Assembly (NCBI RefSeq): GCF_041200025.1
Contig: NZ_CP165628.1
Span: forward strand, 5,022,001 to 5,086,000
DNA length: 64,000 bases
Source: Rouxiella sp. WC2420
Lineage (GTDB): Bacteria > Pseudomonadota > Gammaproteobacteria > Enterobacterales > Enterobacteriaceae
Direction of reading: 5' to 3'
Of the stretch, positions 9,397 to 18,217 are shown in pieces. The translations under genes and the position numbers were made by a program. The notes beneath the pieces are model-generated. The model was not told the origin of the DNA. It did no database searches and saw nothing but the letters and a program-made list of their open reading frames with translations. Position 1 is the stretch's first letter. Every line of letters begins with the position of its first letter.

Positions 9397-10335
9397 ATGG
9401 ATGCCAAAAGAACCCGCGAGGGCGTAATCTTTGCCTTTATCGCCTATTTTATCTGGGGCGTTGCGCCTGCCTACTTCAAGTTGCTGCAACGAGTCCCCGC
9501 CGAAGAAATCCTGACCCATCGGGTGATCTGGTCCTTCTTCTTTATGCTGGTGTTGCTGTCAGTCAGCCGAGGCTGGGGCGGCGTGCGCAAAGTGTTTGGC
9601 ACCCCGATTAAGGTTGGATTACTGTTGGTGAGCGCCCTTCTGGTCGGTGGAAACTGGCTGCTGTTTATCTGGGCCATCAACCATGACCATATTCTCGAGG
9701 CCAGCCTGGGCTATTTTATCAGTCCGCTGGTGAACGTTTTGCTGGGGATGATGTTTCTCGGCGAACGCTTTCGTCGATTACAGTGGGTGGCGGCGGTGCT
9801 GGCGCTAGCCGGGGTCTTGGTACAGTTGTGGATATTTGGCTCGCTGCCGATTATTGGCCTGGGGATTTCACTGACCTTCGCGTTTTATGGCCTGCTACGC
9901 AAGAAGATCGCCGTGGATGCTCAATCGGGAATGTTGATTGAAACGATGTGGCTGCTACTGCCTGCTGCAATTTATCTGTTCTATTTTGCCCACAGTGCGA
10001 CCAGCAATCTGATTAACAATCCACTGTCTCTGGACCTGTTACTGGCGGCAGCAGGGGTGATCACCACCGTGCCGCTGCTGTTCTTTACCGCCGCGACCTC
10101 ACGACTGAAATTCTCCACGCTGGGCTTTTTCCAGTATATCGGCCCAACATTGATGTTCCTGCTCGCGGTGCTGTTTTATGGCGAGTCGGTTAAACAATCT
10201 CAGTTGGTGACATTCGCCTTTATCTGGGCCGGTTTAGCCTTTTTTATCTATGACGCGGTTCAGCATCAGCGCCAGCAGAAAAACCTCAAGGCGGTAGGCA
10301 TCGCCACCGCCGAGGCCGTCGAAATCAAAAACTAA
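9397..10335 (+). CDS. rarD: EamA-family transporter RarD
   Basis: Ten-segment inner-membrane protein of the drug/metabolite transporter superfamily, 312 residues (E. coli RarD 296). The front matches RarD (FAFIAYFIWGVAPAYFKLL). The conserved stretches NWLLFIWAINHDHILEASLGYFI and STLGFFQYIGPTLMFL are present. The substrate is unknown; in E. coli the gene is linked to chloramphenicol sensitivity. The extra length is a C-terminal polar tail after HQRQQKNLK. Its stop overlaps the stop of the convergent abrB (shared bases 10332-10335), so no separate terminator fits between them. Confidence 0.9.
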   Translation: MDAKRTREGVIFAFIAYFIWGVAPAYFKLLQRVPAEEILTHRVIWSFFFMLVLLSVSRGWGGVRKVFGTPIKVGLLLVSALLVGGNWLLFIWAINHDHILEASLGYFISPLVNVLLGMMFLGERFRRLQWVAAVLALAGVLVQLWIFGSLPIIGLGISLTFAFYGLLRKKIAVDAQSGMLIETMWLLLPAAIYLFYFAHSATSNLINNPLSLDLLLAAAGVITTVPLLFFTAATSRLKFSTLGFFQYIGPTLMFLLAVLFYGESVKQSQLVTFAFIWAGLAFFIYDAVQHQRQQKNLKAVGIATAEAVEIKN

Positions 10336-11378
10336 GAGGTTGTCGGCGTGGCGCTGCGTGAGATAAAGCGCGCCATTGCAGGGCCAGTGACAATAATGGT
10401 CAACAGCCGCAGTGTCTGCATCGCCATTATAAACGAAATATCCACGTGGCTACCGGCTGCGATAATTGCCACCGTATCCAGCCCGCCCGGGCTGGTTGCC
10501 AGATAGGCCGTCAGCATGTCGACGTGCAGGATTTTAGTCAGTACCCAGGCCATTGCGCCGCACAGCAAAATCAAACCAATAATCGAGACCACCATCTGCG
10601 GCAGCGTGCGCAAAGCCAACTTGAAGATAGGGCGAGTAAAACGCAGGCCTACACTCCAGCCAATCAGGGTATAGGCAATCGCCAACAACCATTCGGGAAC
10701 TTCTAATAATACCGTGCCTGTAGAGTGCAGGAACGCGCCGACCACCGCCGGGATAAGCAGCGCACCCGAGGGAATACGCAGCTTGGGGGCAAGCCAGACG
10801 CCGGCGAGCGCGAGCGCGGGTGTCACCAGAAAGCGCCAGTCCAATGCCGGAAACCATTCTACTGCCGCCGCACCCGTGGCGTGATCGCCCAAGCTTAGCC
10901 GCGAGACAATCGCGGCCGCCGTGGCGACAAACAGCACGCGCAAGTACTGCATAAACGCGACTAATCGCACGTCGGCCCCAAAGTCGCCAGCCATTGCCAC
11001 CATTGCGCTGGCACCGCCCGGAGAAGACCCCCACGCACCGGTCGGACCGGGAAGATCGCTGAATTTCACCAGTAGCCAGCCGGAAAGACCGCTGGCCAGC
11101 AGCGTGCAGACCAACACCATCAATACTAAAAACCAGTCGTGCAGCAGCGGCGGTAAAATGGAAGGTGAAAGCGCCTGCGCAATCATACAGCCAATCACGC
11201 CTTGCGCGATTTTGAAAAATACGCCTGGAATGCGCACCGTAGCGCCAAACAGGCCCATCACGACGCCGACGATCATCGGCCCCAACAGCAATGCGGCCGG
11301 AACATTAAAATATTGAAAGATAAAGCCTAAAATCAGCGACGCGACGACCAGACTACACCACTGGGCGACGGGAGCCAT
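10332..11378 (-). CDS. abrB: AbrB-family integral membrane protein
   Basis: Polytopic membrane protein with two tandem AbrB repeats, closely matching E. coli AbrB (348 residues), reported there to affect aidB expression. Shared segments include PAALLLGPMIVG, GAWGSSPGGASAMVAMA and AFMQYLRVLFVA in the first half, and YLATSPGGLDTVAIIAAGS and IMAMQTLRL in the second. The paired SPGG motifs are the mark of the internal duplication. The start at 11378 (MAPVAQW) matches the E. coli start; ATGs at 11387 and 11393 are possible. In E. coli it lies elsewhere, so its place between rarD and corA is a lineage-specific arrangement. Confidence 0.85.
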   Translation of the reverse strand: MAPVAQWCSLVVASLILGFIFQYFNVPAALLLGPMIVGVVMGLFGATVRIPGVFFKIAQGVIGCMIAQALSPSILPPLLHDWFLVLMVLVCTLLASGLSGWLLVKFSDLPGPTGAWGSSPGGASAMVAMAGDFGADVRLVAFMQYLRVLFVATAAAIVSRLSLGDHATGAAAVEWFPALDWRFLVTPALALAGVWLAPKLRIPSGALLIPAVVGAFLHSTGTVLLEVPEWLLAIAYTLIGWSVGLRFTRPIFKLALRTLPQMVVSIIGLILLCGAMAWVLTKILHVDMLTAYLATSPGGLDTVAIIAAGSHVDISFIMAMQTLRLLTIIVTGPAMARFISRSATPTTS

Positions 11379-11469
11379 TCTTTCCATGTACATTATTCGA
11401 ATCTACGTAAAAGCAACAGGAGGCATATTTTTAGCACATTTAGGAAGGGAACAGGTAAGAGTAGGGCAG

Positions 11470-11495
11470 AAATTCCCCGGCGAACCGGGGAATTT
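11470..11495 (-). terminator. corA terminator
   Basis: Perfect 11-bp stem (11470-11480 with 11485-11495), closed on the minus strand by the stable tetraloop TTCG. It lies just after the corA stop. The following bases are only moderately T-rich. Confidence 0.85.
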
Positions 11496-11514
11496 GTCAC
11501 GGGTGAAATTAGCG

Positions 11515-12468
11515 TTACAGCCAGTTTTTTCTTTTGAAATACAGATAGGGTGCAAGGCCCGCCAGCAGCATTAATACCAGCGCTGCCGGGTAACCAAATT
11601 CCAGTTTTAGCTCAGGCATAAACTGGAAGTTCATCCCGTAACTCGATGCCACCAGCGTCGGCGGCAGGAACACAACCGAAACCACCGAGAAAATTTTGAT
11701 GATGCGATTCTGCTCGATGTTGATAAAGCCCATCGCCGCCTGCATCAGGAAGTTGACCTTTTGGAACAACGATTCGTTGTGCGGCAGCAGCGACTCGATG
11801 TCACGCAATACTTCACGCGCCTGCTCAAGCTGTCCGCCAGGTAAACGGGCTTTACGCACCAGGAAATTCAGCGCGCGCTGGGTGTCCATCAGACACAGGC
11901 GAACCTTCCAGCCGATATCTTCCAGCTCAGCCAGCGTAGAAAGCGCGGCGTCGTACTCATCGCCCTGATGCCCTTCCATAATCACGCGCGAGAGCTTCTC
12001 CAGATCGCTGTAGATGTTTTCGATCTCATCGGCCAGCTGTTCGATTTTAGTTTCGAACAGATCGAGTAGCAGCTCGTAGGCATTGCCGTCGGTCAGTTGC
12101 TGATTTCTGGCGCGCATGCGGTACAGGCGAAACGCCGGCAGTTCGCGCTCACGCAGAGTAAACAGGCGACCGTCGCGGATGGTAAATGCCACGGTGCTGT
12201 TACCAGCGTGATCTTCCGCGTCTTCGTAATAGAAGAAGGAGTGAATATGCAGGCCGTCTTCGTCTTCAAAAAAACGTGCCGACGCTTCGATATCGTCCAG
12301 TTCTGGCCGGGTTGCCAGACTTTGCCCTAATTCGTTCTGTACGCGATCGCGTTCCAGATCGTCAGGCTCAACCAAATCGACCCACAGAGACTCAGACAGA
12401 GAGGTCTCTGATTCATCCAGTTCCAAACGGGATAAGCGGCTGTTATCTAATTTAAAAGCACTCAGCAT
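11515..12468 (-). CDS. corA: Magnesium/cobalt/nickel channel CorA
   Basis: Pentameric inner-membrane Mg2+ channel of 317 residues (E. coli 316). The large cytoplasmic N-domain is very similar to E. coli ([19 protein letters not shown], then [18 protein letters not shown]). The long stalk helix covers roughly 220-265. The two C-terminal membrane segments flank the selectivity motif GMN at 278-280, and the basic tail [10 protein letters not shown] closes it. An upstream in-frame ATG at 12504 would add 12 residues; the ATG at 12468 gives the family start MLSAF. A long leader and an overlapping small ORF lie upstream. Confidence 0.96.
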   Translation of the reverse strand: MLSAFKLDNSRLSRLELDESETSLSESLWVDLVEPDDLERDRVQNELGQSLATRPELDDIEASARFFEDEDGLHIHSFFYYEDAEDHAGNSTVAFTIRDGRLFTLRERELPAFRLYRMRARNQQLTDGNAYELLLDLFETKIEQLADEIENIYSDLEKLSRVIMEGHQGDEYDAALSTLAELEDIGWKVRLCLMDTQRALNFLVRKARLPGGQLEQAREVLRDIESLLPHNESLFQKVNFLMQAAMGFINIEQNRIIKIFSVVSVVFLPPTLVASSYGMNFQFMPELKLEFGYPAALVLMLLAGLAPYLYFKRKNWL

Positions 12469-12772
12469 GTGCCCGTTCTCCCTAATGGTGACAGGTTTAG
12501 ACAACGCATTGAAGCACTAGGGGAAACACAGGTGAAAGTCACCAGCATGTTTCAGACCCGATTCAGGTCTGACTCACAGCGACGGGTTGGAGCCGCTGAC
12601 AACCAAGTTAAGCAGGATTCGATTATCCGCTCTCTGGCCGTCAGCAATGAGGGCCTAGGAGTGGAACCTGCTTAACAGATTATTGAGCCAGTATCGACTG
12701 GGTGCGTCCAAGGCGAAAATCCTCATAAATAATAGTGCGCGCATGTTACGCCGATAAGAAAAAGACTGTCAA
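12469..12772 (-). promoter_or_regulatory. corA promoter and long 5' leader
   Basis: On the minus strand TTGACA (12772-12767) and TAACAT (12748-12743) stand 18 bp apart, a strong sigma-70 pair. It would give a leader of about 265 nt. Within it, TCAGACC (12552-12558) and GGTCTGA (12566-12572) form a 7-bp hairpin. A 28-codon ORF (ATG at 12548, TGA at 12464-12462) ends inside the corA start as ATGCTGA. A second small ORF of 23 codons starts at 12726 near the expected transcript start. Salmonella corA has a leader peptide CorL that couples translation to Rho termination; the arrangement here is suggestive, but I did not establish homology. The remaining bases up to wbuC at 12925 show nothing else. 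Confidence 0.55.
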
Positions 12773-12924
12773 CCGGGAAGGTGCTTAATTCCGCAACATT
12801 TCGGCATGATTTTCAACCGTCCATCAACAGTCTGCCTGCTTACCCGCAAGACGTTTTTTGACTACACTCTGTAGCACACCAAATCGAAATTCGCCCCACC
12901 ACTCCATACTTTTCAGGATCAAAA

Positions 12925-13401
12925 ATGATTAAGCAAATTACCCGTGAAAATCTTGGCCAACTCGCGAGCAAAGCGGAACAATCGCCGCGCCTGCGCACCA
13001 ATCTTAACCTGCATCCTGACGTCAACGATCCGGTACAACGACTGGCAGTGACCATGGAGCCACAAAGCTATGTGCGCATCCATCGCCATCCGCATACCTG
13101 GGAATTATTGAGCATTTTGAGCGGCCGTCTTGTTGTATTGATTTACAATTCAGAGGGAAAAATAACCGAACGGCTGGTGTTGGGTGAAGAGACACGAACG
13201 CTGGAAATTCCGGCGGGTATTTGGCACAGCGCGATTGCATTGGATAAAGGCACCACTTTCCTGGAAATTAAACAGGGGCCTTATGTCCCTGTGCCAGAGG
13301 AAGATACCTTCTCCGGCAGCCCGGCCGAAGGCGACGACAAATCCGCAGCGATTATGGCCTGGTATCCGGATGCCAAAGTGGGCGATACCGTGAAGTTTTA
13401 A
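12925..13401 (+). CDS. WbuC-family cupin metalloprotein
   Basis: Small cytoplasmic cupin of 158 residues. Cupin motif 1 is visible as HRHPHTWE (His53, His55, His57, Glu60) leading to Gly67, and motif 2 as IPAGIWHSAI (about 99-108). The N-terminal region ITRENLGQLASKAEQSPRLRTNLNLH is typical of the WbuC family, first named from O-antigen clusters. The enzymatic role is not known. It stands alone between corA and uvrD, away from any sugar-nucleotide genes, and has its own terminator, so it is probably monocistronic. Confidence 0.8.
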   Translation: MIKQITRENLGQLASKAEQSPRLRTNLNLHPDVNDPVQRLAVTMEPQSYVRIHRHPHTWELLSILSGRLVVLIYNSEGKITERLVLGEETRTLEIPAGIWHSAIALDKGTTFLEIKQGPYVPVPEEDTFSGSPAEGDDKSAAIMAWYPDAKVGDTVKF

Positions 13402-13417
13402 GCTTTTAAACACAGAA

Positions 13418-13440
13418 AACGCCCAAACGAGGGCGTTATT
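13418..13440 (+). terminator. Terminator of the cupin gene
   Basis: AACGCCC (13418-13424) pairs with GGGCGTT (13431-13437) around a 6-nt loop and is followed by ATT. Confidence 0.7.
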
Positions 13441-13505
13441 GTCGTAGGCAGTTTGAGTGCTCTACTCATTGAATATCACATTTAAGCGCAAGCGTCGCGG
13501 CTATG

Positions 13506-13578
13506 TTGAGTGCGGACAGCGCGGAGAAACCGGAGCGTACATTAGTACGTGAGGATTTCGAGCACTGCCCAAGCTCAA
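13506..13578. repeat. Imperfect palindromic intergenic element
   Basis: A 73-bp imperfect palindrome between the convergent cupin gene and uvrD. Outer arms TTGAG/CTCAA, next CAG/CTG, and a central GTAC-ATTA-GTAC hairpin around 13537-13548. Its composition and non-coding position resemble the enterobacterial intergenic palindromes scattered in Yersinia and Serratia genomes. No second copy was noticed in this window. Confidence 0.6.
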
Positions 13579-13596
13579 CAGAGCAAGTAAGCTAGC

Positions 13597-15762
13597 TTAA
13601 ACCGCCTCAAGGCGGGCATAGGCGGCGACTAACCATTTAATGCCTTCGCCGGGGAAGGCGATCTGCAGGCGGCTGTGTTCACCGCTACCTTCCAGATTGA
13701 CGATGGTGCCTTCACCGAATTTTGGATGACGCACTCGTTGCCCCAAAGCGAAGCCGCTGCTGTTTTCACTGAGCACCGGCGTGCCCATGCTGCGGTGTTT
13801 GACCTGACGCGTCACGCTGGCGCGTAACCGCACCTCTTCAACGCAGTTTTCCGGCAGTTCGCCAACAAAACGTGAAGGCCGATGATAGACCTCTTTACCG
13901 TACAATCGGCGAGTTTCGGCGTAGGTCAGAGTCAGCTTTTTCATTGCACGGGTTACGCCAACGTAGGCCAGTCGACGCTCTTCTTCAAGACGCCCGCCCT
14001 CATCCAGCGACATCTGGCTCGGGAACATCCCCTCTTCCATACCGACAATAAACACCTGCGGGAATTCCAGTCCTTTAGCCGAGTGCAGCGTCATCAGTTG
14101 CACCGCGTCCTGATAAGCATCTGCCTGCCCTTCTCCGGCTTCCAGCGCGGCGTGAGAAAGGAAAGCCTGCAACGGCATCAGATCCTGGTCTTCATCCTGA
14201 TAGCTGAACTGACGCGTTGCCGTCACCAGTTCCTCAAGGTTTTCAATACGCGCCTGGCCTTTTTCGCCTTTTTCCTGCTCATACATGATAAACAGGCCAG
14301 AGTCTTTGATCACCCGGTCGGTCTGAACGTGCAATGGCATCTCTGCCGTTTCGTGCGCCAGCGCGTCTACCAGCTCGGTAAAGCGTTGTAGTGAAGACGC
14401 TGCGCGACCGGCCAATACCTTTTCCTGCAACAGCACGCGAGTTGCCTGCCACATAGTCAGCTGACGATCGCGAGCCGTTTGACGCACCACTTCGAGGGTG
14501 CGATCGCCGATGCCACGCGTCGGAGTATTCACCACGCGCTCAAAAGCGGCATCGTCGTTGCGGTTAGCCATCAGGCGAAGGTAAGCCAACGCGTCTTTAA
14601 TTTCCTGACGTTCGAAGAATCGCTGGCCACCGTAGATGCGATATGGCATCGCCATCTGCAATAAAGCCTCTTCCAGCACGCGCGATTGGGCATTGCTGCG
14701 ATAAAGAATCGCGCAGTCGTTCAGCGCCCCACCGTTGTCCTGCCACGCCTTGATGCGGTTAACCACGAAGCGGGATTCATCTAGCTCGTTAAACGCACAG
14801 TAAAGAGAAATGGGTTCGCCTTCGACACCCTCGGTCCAGAGGTTTTTACCCATACGGCCATTGTTATTGGCAATCAGCGAGTTGGCAGCGGTCAGAATGG
14901 TGCTGGTGGAACGATAGTTCTGCTCGAGGCGAATAGTTTCCGCGCCGGGGAAATCCTGCAGGAAACGCTGGATGTTTTCCACCTGCGCACCACGCCAGCC
15001 GTAGATTGACTGGTCATCGTCGCCGACGATCATCACGTTGTTATTTTCACCGCACAGCAGGCGGATCCAGGCGTACTGAATGCTGTTGGTATCCTGGAAC
15101 TCGTCCACCATCAGGTTGGTAAAACGCTCACGGTAGTGTTGCAAGATATGCGGCTTGTTCAGCCACAGCTCGTGAGCGCGCAGCAGCAGCTCGGCGAAAT
15201 CCACCAGACCGGCGCGATCGCAGGCTTCCTGATAGGCCTGATAAATCCTCAGCCAGGTAGCTTCAACTGGATTACCATAGCTTTCAACGTGTTGAGGACG
15301 AAGACCTTCATCTTTTTTGCCATTGATGTACCACATAGCCTGACGCGGCGGCCACTGTTTGTCGTCGATGTTCAGCGCTTTGATAATACGCTTGAGCAGG
15401 CGGAGCTGGTCGTCGCTGTCGAGGATCTGGAAGTCCTGCGGCAAATTGGCGTCAAGATGATGGGCGCGCAGCAGGCGGTGAGCCAGGCCGTGGAAAGTAC
15501 CAATCCACATGCCACCCTGGCTGGTGCCAATCAGCTGTTCAATACGGTGGCGCATTTCGGCTGCGGCCTTGTTGGTAAAGGTCACCGCCATAATGGAATA
15601 CGGGGAGCAGTTCTCTACTGACAGCAGCCAGGCGATGCGATGCACCAGAACTCGGGTTTTCCCGCTGCCTGCACCTGCCAGCACTAAAAGATTGCTGCGC
15701 TTGGCGCCTACGGCTTCGCGTTGTTTTTCATTAAGGCTGTCGAGCAGGTCAGAAACGTCCAT
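13597..15762 (-). CDS. uvrD: DNA helicase II, UvrD
   Basis: Superfamily-1 3'-5' helicase of 721 residues (E. coli 720) for nucleotide-excision repair, methyl-directed mismatch repair and RecA displacement. Walker A GAGSGKT is at 30-36. The Walker B motif [19 protein letters not shown] (motif III), LEQNYRS (motif IV) and VGVTRA (motif VI) are all present. The C-terminal Tudor-like domain (LGQRVRHPKFGEGTIVNLEGSGE) is intact. An in-frame start at 15828 would add 22 foreign residues; the ATG at 15762 gives the family start MDVSDLLDSL. A LexA box lies 74-93 bp upstream, so the gene can be induced apart from the xerC operon in front of it. Confidence 0.96.
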   Translation of the reverse strand: MDVSDLLDSLNEKQREAVGAKRSNLLVLAGAGSGKTRVLVHRIAWLLSVENCSPYSIMAVTFTNKAAAEMRHRIEQLIGTSQGGMWIGTFHGLAHRLLRAHHLDANLPQDFQILDSDDQLRLLKRIIKALNIDDKQWPPRQAMWYINGKKDEGLRPQHVESYGNPVEATWLRIYQAYQEACDRAGLVDFAELLLRAHELWLNKPHILQHYRERFTNLMVDEFQDTNSIQYAWIRLLCGENNNVMIVGDDDQSIYGWRGAQVENIQRFLQDFPGAETIRLEQNYRSTSTILTAANSLIANNNGRMGKNLWTEGVEGEPISLYCAFNELDESRFVVNRIKAWQDNGGALNDCAILYRSNAQSRVLEEALLQMAMPYRIYGGQRFFERQEIKDALAYLRLMANRNDDAAFERVVNTPTRGIGDRTLEVVRQTARDRQLTMWQATRVLLQEKVLAGRAASSLQRFTELVDALAHETAEMPLHVQTDRVIKDSGLFIMYEQEKGEKGQARIENLEELVTATRQFSYQDEDQDLMPLQAFLSHAALEAGEGQADAYQDAVQLMTLHSAKGLEFPQVFIVGMEEGMFPSQMSLDEGGRLEEERRLAYVGVTRAMKKLTLTYAETRRLYGKEVYHRPSRFVGELPENCVEEVRLRASVTRQVKHRSMGTPVLSENSSGFALGQRVRHPKFGEGTIVNLEGSGEHSRLQIAFPGEGIKWLVAAYARLEAV

Positions 15763-15835
15763 AAGCACCGTTTGTCTGGATAGAGAATTGCATCCACGGG
15801 AAGGTCGAAGAAATTTCGACCACCCCAAGGAGGTT

Positions 15836-15855
15836 TACTGCTGTTATATACAGTA
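15836..15855 (-). promoter_or_regulatory. LexA (SOS) box for uvrD
   Basis: Read on the minus strand the site is TACTG-TATATAACAG-CAGTA: CTG-N10-CAG with flanking TA on both sides, 16 of 20 bases of the E. coli consensus. It lies between yigB and uvrD, where the E. coli uvrD box also lies. Confidence 0.85.
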
Positions 15856-15882
15856 TATTATCACAAAAGGCTACCCGAGGTA

Positions 15883-16599
15883 TCACAGTAGCGTGGTGAG
15901 AGAGCTTAGTGCGTTGATCTCGATGTGCGGCAACAGGCGCGCATCGGGAATAGTCATCAGATTACCCTGACGCAGGTTGATCCAGCAGGCCTGCATGCCA
16001 CAGCGAACAGAACCGGCGACGTCTGTGGTCAAGTCGTCGCCAACGTGGAGAATGTTGGCTAGCGGCAAGTCAAGACGCTCGGCCGCCAGTTGGTACATGT
16101 CGTCCCACGGCTTGGCGCGCCCGTCCCGCCCGGCAACCAGTGTAAACTCGAAATGCTTCGACAGGCCGCACAGGTCGGGATTGGCATTGCCGTTGGTGAT
16201 CGCCACCAGCGGGAATTTTTTGCCCAGCGCGGCAAGCGTGTCGTGGGTTTCCTGCGGTACATCAATGCGGCTGCGCCATTGAGCAAAGTTCTGCATCGTA
16301 GCTTCGGCACCGGCTGTGGATTCTGCCTCGCTCAACCCGCGACGCAGCAACGTGTGGTACAGCGCCTTATGACGCCACGCGGTAACGTCATGATAAATTT
16401 CTGCATCCTGTTCGAGCAGCTCCGCTCGCACCGCCCGCCATTCTGCCGATTCGATATCTGCGGTCGCCGGATGGTACTGACGCAAAAACTGCATCGTTTC
16501 CGACTCGGTACGGACAATCACCGGATAGTTATCGTAAAGCGTATCGTCGAGATCGAATGTGATCGCCTCGATCTGTTGCAGGGGACGGTAGAACTTCAT
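15883..16599 (-). CDS. yigB: HAD phosphatase YigB (riboflavin pathway)
   Basis: HAD-superfamily phosphatase of 238 residues, the same length as E. coli YigB, which dephosphorylates 5-amino-6-(5-phospho-D-ribitylamino)uracil in riboflavin synthesis and also acts on FMN. Motif I is FDLDDTLYDN with Asp16 and Asp18. Motif II lies in VAITNGNA (about 134-141), and motif IV in HVGDDLTTDVAG (about 186-197). Its ATG overlaps the xerC stop by one base, so the two are translationally coupled in the lptM-dapF-yigA-xerC-yigB-uvrD string. Confidence 0.93.
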   Translation of the reverse strand: MKFYRPLQQIEAITFDLDDTLYDNYPVIVRTESETMQFLRQYHPATADIESAEWRAVRAELLEQDAEIYHDVTAWRHKALYHTLLRRGLSEAESTAGAEATMQNFAQWRSRIDVPQETHDTLAALGKKFPLVAITNGNANPDLCGLSKHFEFTLVAGRDGRAKPWDDMYQLAAERLDLPLANILHVGDDLTTDVAGSVRCGMQACWINLRQGNLMTIPDARLLPHIEINALSSLTTLL

Positions 16600-17510
16600 C
16601 AGGATTTTCCTCGTTTAGCGCGGGGATGCGCGGCATCGTAAACTGACGCCAAATGTTGAAAGTCGAGATGGGTATAGATTTGCGTGGTCGACAGGTTGGC
16701 GTGGCCCAGTAACTCCTGGACGGCGCGCAAATCACCACTCGACTCCAGAACGTGCGTCGCAAAGGAATGGCGCAGCTTGTGGGGATGAATATGACTGTTC
16801 ACGCCCTGCTTGATGCCCCACTCTGCAAAGCGCTTTTGCACGTTGCGGGTTGAAATTCTTCGGCCCTGATTAGATAAAAACATCGCGTCATCTTCAGGTC
16901 CGAACAGGTCACGCAGCGCCAGCCAGTTCTCAAGCCAGGTGACCGCCGTGCGGCCAATCGGCAGTTTTCGCTCTTTGCTCCCTTTACCCATCACCCAAAC
17001 TTCGCCGGAGGGTAAATCAACGTGTCCGAGATTTATGCCCACCAACTCAGATAAACGCAGGCCCGCGCCATACATTACTTCGAGCATAGCGCGATCGCGA
17101 ACCGCGAGCGGATCATTGAGGTCGATATTCAGTAACTGCCCGACTTCATCGACGTCGATATTTTTAGGCAGATGGCGCGGCGCGCGCGGGGTAGAAATTC
17201 CTTTGGCTGGATTAGCCTTGAGCACGCCCTGATGCACCTGCCAGTCAAGGAAGCTGCGCAACGCCGAAAGGCGCAATGCCAAGCTGGACGCGCCGAGACC
17301 CGCGCGTTTACTGCGAGCTGTGAGCATGCGAACTTTGGCGGCGTCAAGGTCGCGCCAGTCAGTCAGATTCAGATCGGCAGCCATGCCAATCAGCGCCTGA
17401 AGTTGATGGTGATAACTGCTTTGCGTTAGCGGGCTGAGCTGGCGCTCGACCCGCAGATAACGTAAGAATGCCTCGACCGCGGGTTGCAGTGGCGAGTCAG
17501 TTTGACTCAT
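16599..17510 (-). CDS. xerC: Tyrosine recombinase XerC
   Basis: Site-specific recombinase of 303 residues that works with XerD at dif to resolve chromosome dimers and at plasmid cer/psi sites. The N-terminal SAM-like core-binding domain covers about 1-100. The full catalytic set is visible: Arg152 (GLRLSE), Lys176 (GKGSKERK), His244 and Arg247 ([12 protein letters not shown]), His270 ([11 protein letters not shown]) and Tyr279 (IYTH). It overlaps yigA by 4 bp (ATGA) upstream and yigB by 1 bp downstream, the same operon as in E. coli. Confidence 0.96.
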   Translation of the reverse strand: MSQTDSPLQPAVEAFLRYLRVERQLSPLTQSSYHHQLQALIGMAADLNLTDWRDLDAAKVRMLTARSKRAGLGASSLALRLSALRSFLDWQVHQGVLKANPAKGISTPRAPRHLPKNIDVDEVGQLLNIDLNDPLAVRDRAMLEVMYGAGLRLSELVGINLGHVDLPSGEVWVMGKGSKERKLPIGRTAVTWLENWLALRDLFGPEDDAMFLSNQGRRISTRNVQKRFAEWGIKQGVNSHIHPHKLRHSFATHVLESSGDLRAVQELLGHANLSTTQIYTHLDFQHLASVYDAAHPRAKRGKS

Positions 17511-18217
17511 GCGCGCTCTATCCAGCGCGACACCAGGCCGGGTAGCATTTTTGCCAGCTGGTCGAGCATCACGGTGCCCATTCCTGCCTGATAGTGTTGC
17601 GGATCGCGGCTGCTGAAAATCAGCATCCCCAATTCGCCTTCCTGGCCCATCAGCGACAGCGCAACTGAGCCGACCGCCTTGGCCTGAGGCAGAACCAGCA
17701 ACAGTTCCGGGCCGTTAAGACTGCCGAGGAAATGGTGGGTATCACCAAGTCTTTGAATACGTAAAGATTCAAACGAGCTGCGCGTCAAAGCTAGATGCGT
17801 GAAATCGGAAGGCGCGCCAATTCGCCAGCTTTCGCTAAACAGCCGAACGTTGGCACCCGCCAATCCAAAACCTCGGCCCCAGCGTTGCAAACGGTTAAGC
17901 ATGTCTTGCAGGCTGGTAGCGTCGGCGAGATTGGCTTGCAGCTCAATCAGGCGGCCAAACAGGGTTTCATTAATGGTCGCCTGTTCCATCAGCAGGGTAA
18001 TTTCTTCTTCCAGCCGGGAAATCTGGTTACGTTGACGTCCAAGCTGCCATTCCACCAGCGAGATACTGCCTTTCACCGGGTGCGGAATGTGCATTTGCTC
18101 AACGCTGCGCGAGTTTCTAATAAAAAAATCAGGGTTTTGCAGCAAATACTGCATTACCAGCTCGTCATCAAGCTCGGCAACGTTGGCGCTTTCTATCTGA
18201 TCATCAAGATTGTTCAT
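17507..18217 (-). CDS. yigA: DUF484 family protein YigA
   Basis: Cytoplasmic protein of 236 residues with a DUF484 domain, which has a GAF-like fold. The N-terminus ([15 protein letters not shown]) and the coiled region around 70-110 with [19 protein letters not shown] are typical of the family. No biochemical function is known. The 4-bp overlaps with dapF and xerC show tight coupling in the xerC operon. Conservation of this position across gammaproteobacteria hints at a link to XerC, but nothing in the sequence proves it. Confidence 0.9.
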   Translation of the reverse strand: MNNLDDQIESANVAELDDELVMQYLLQNPDFFIRNSRSVEQMHIPHPVKGSISLVEWQLGRQRNQISRLEEEITLLMEQATINETLFGRLIELQANLADATSLQDMLNRLQRWGRGFGLAGANVRLFSESWRIGAPSDFTHLALTRSSFESLRIQRLGDTHHFLGSLNGPELLLVLPQAKAVGSVALSLMGQEGELGMLIFSSRDPQHYQAGMGTVMLDQLAKMLPGLVSRWIERA

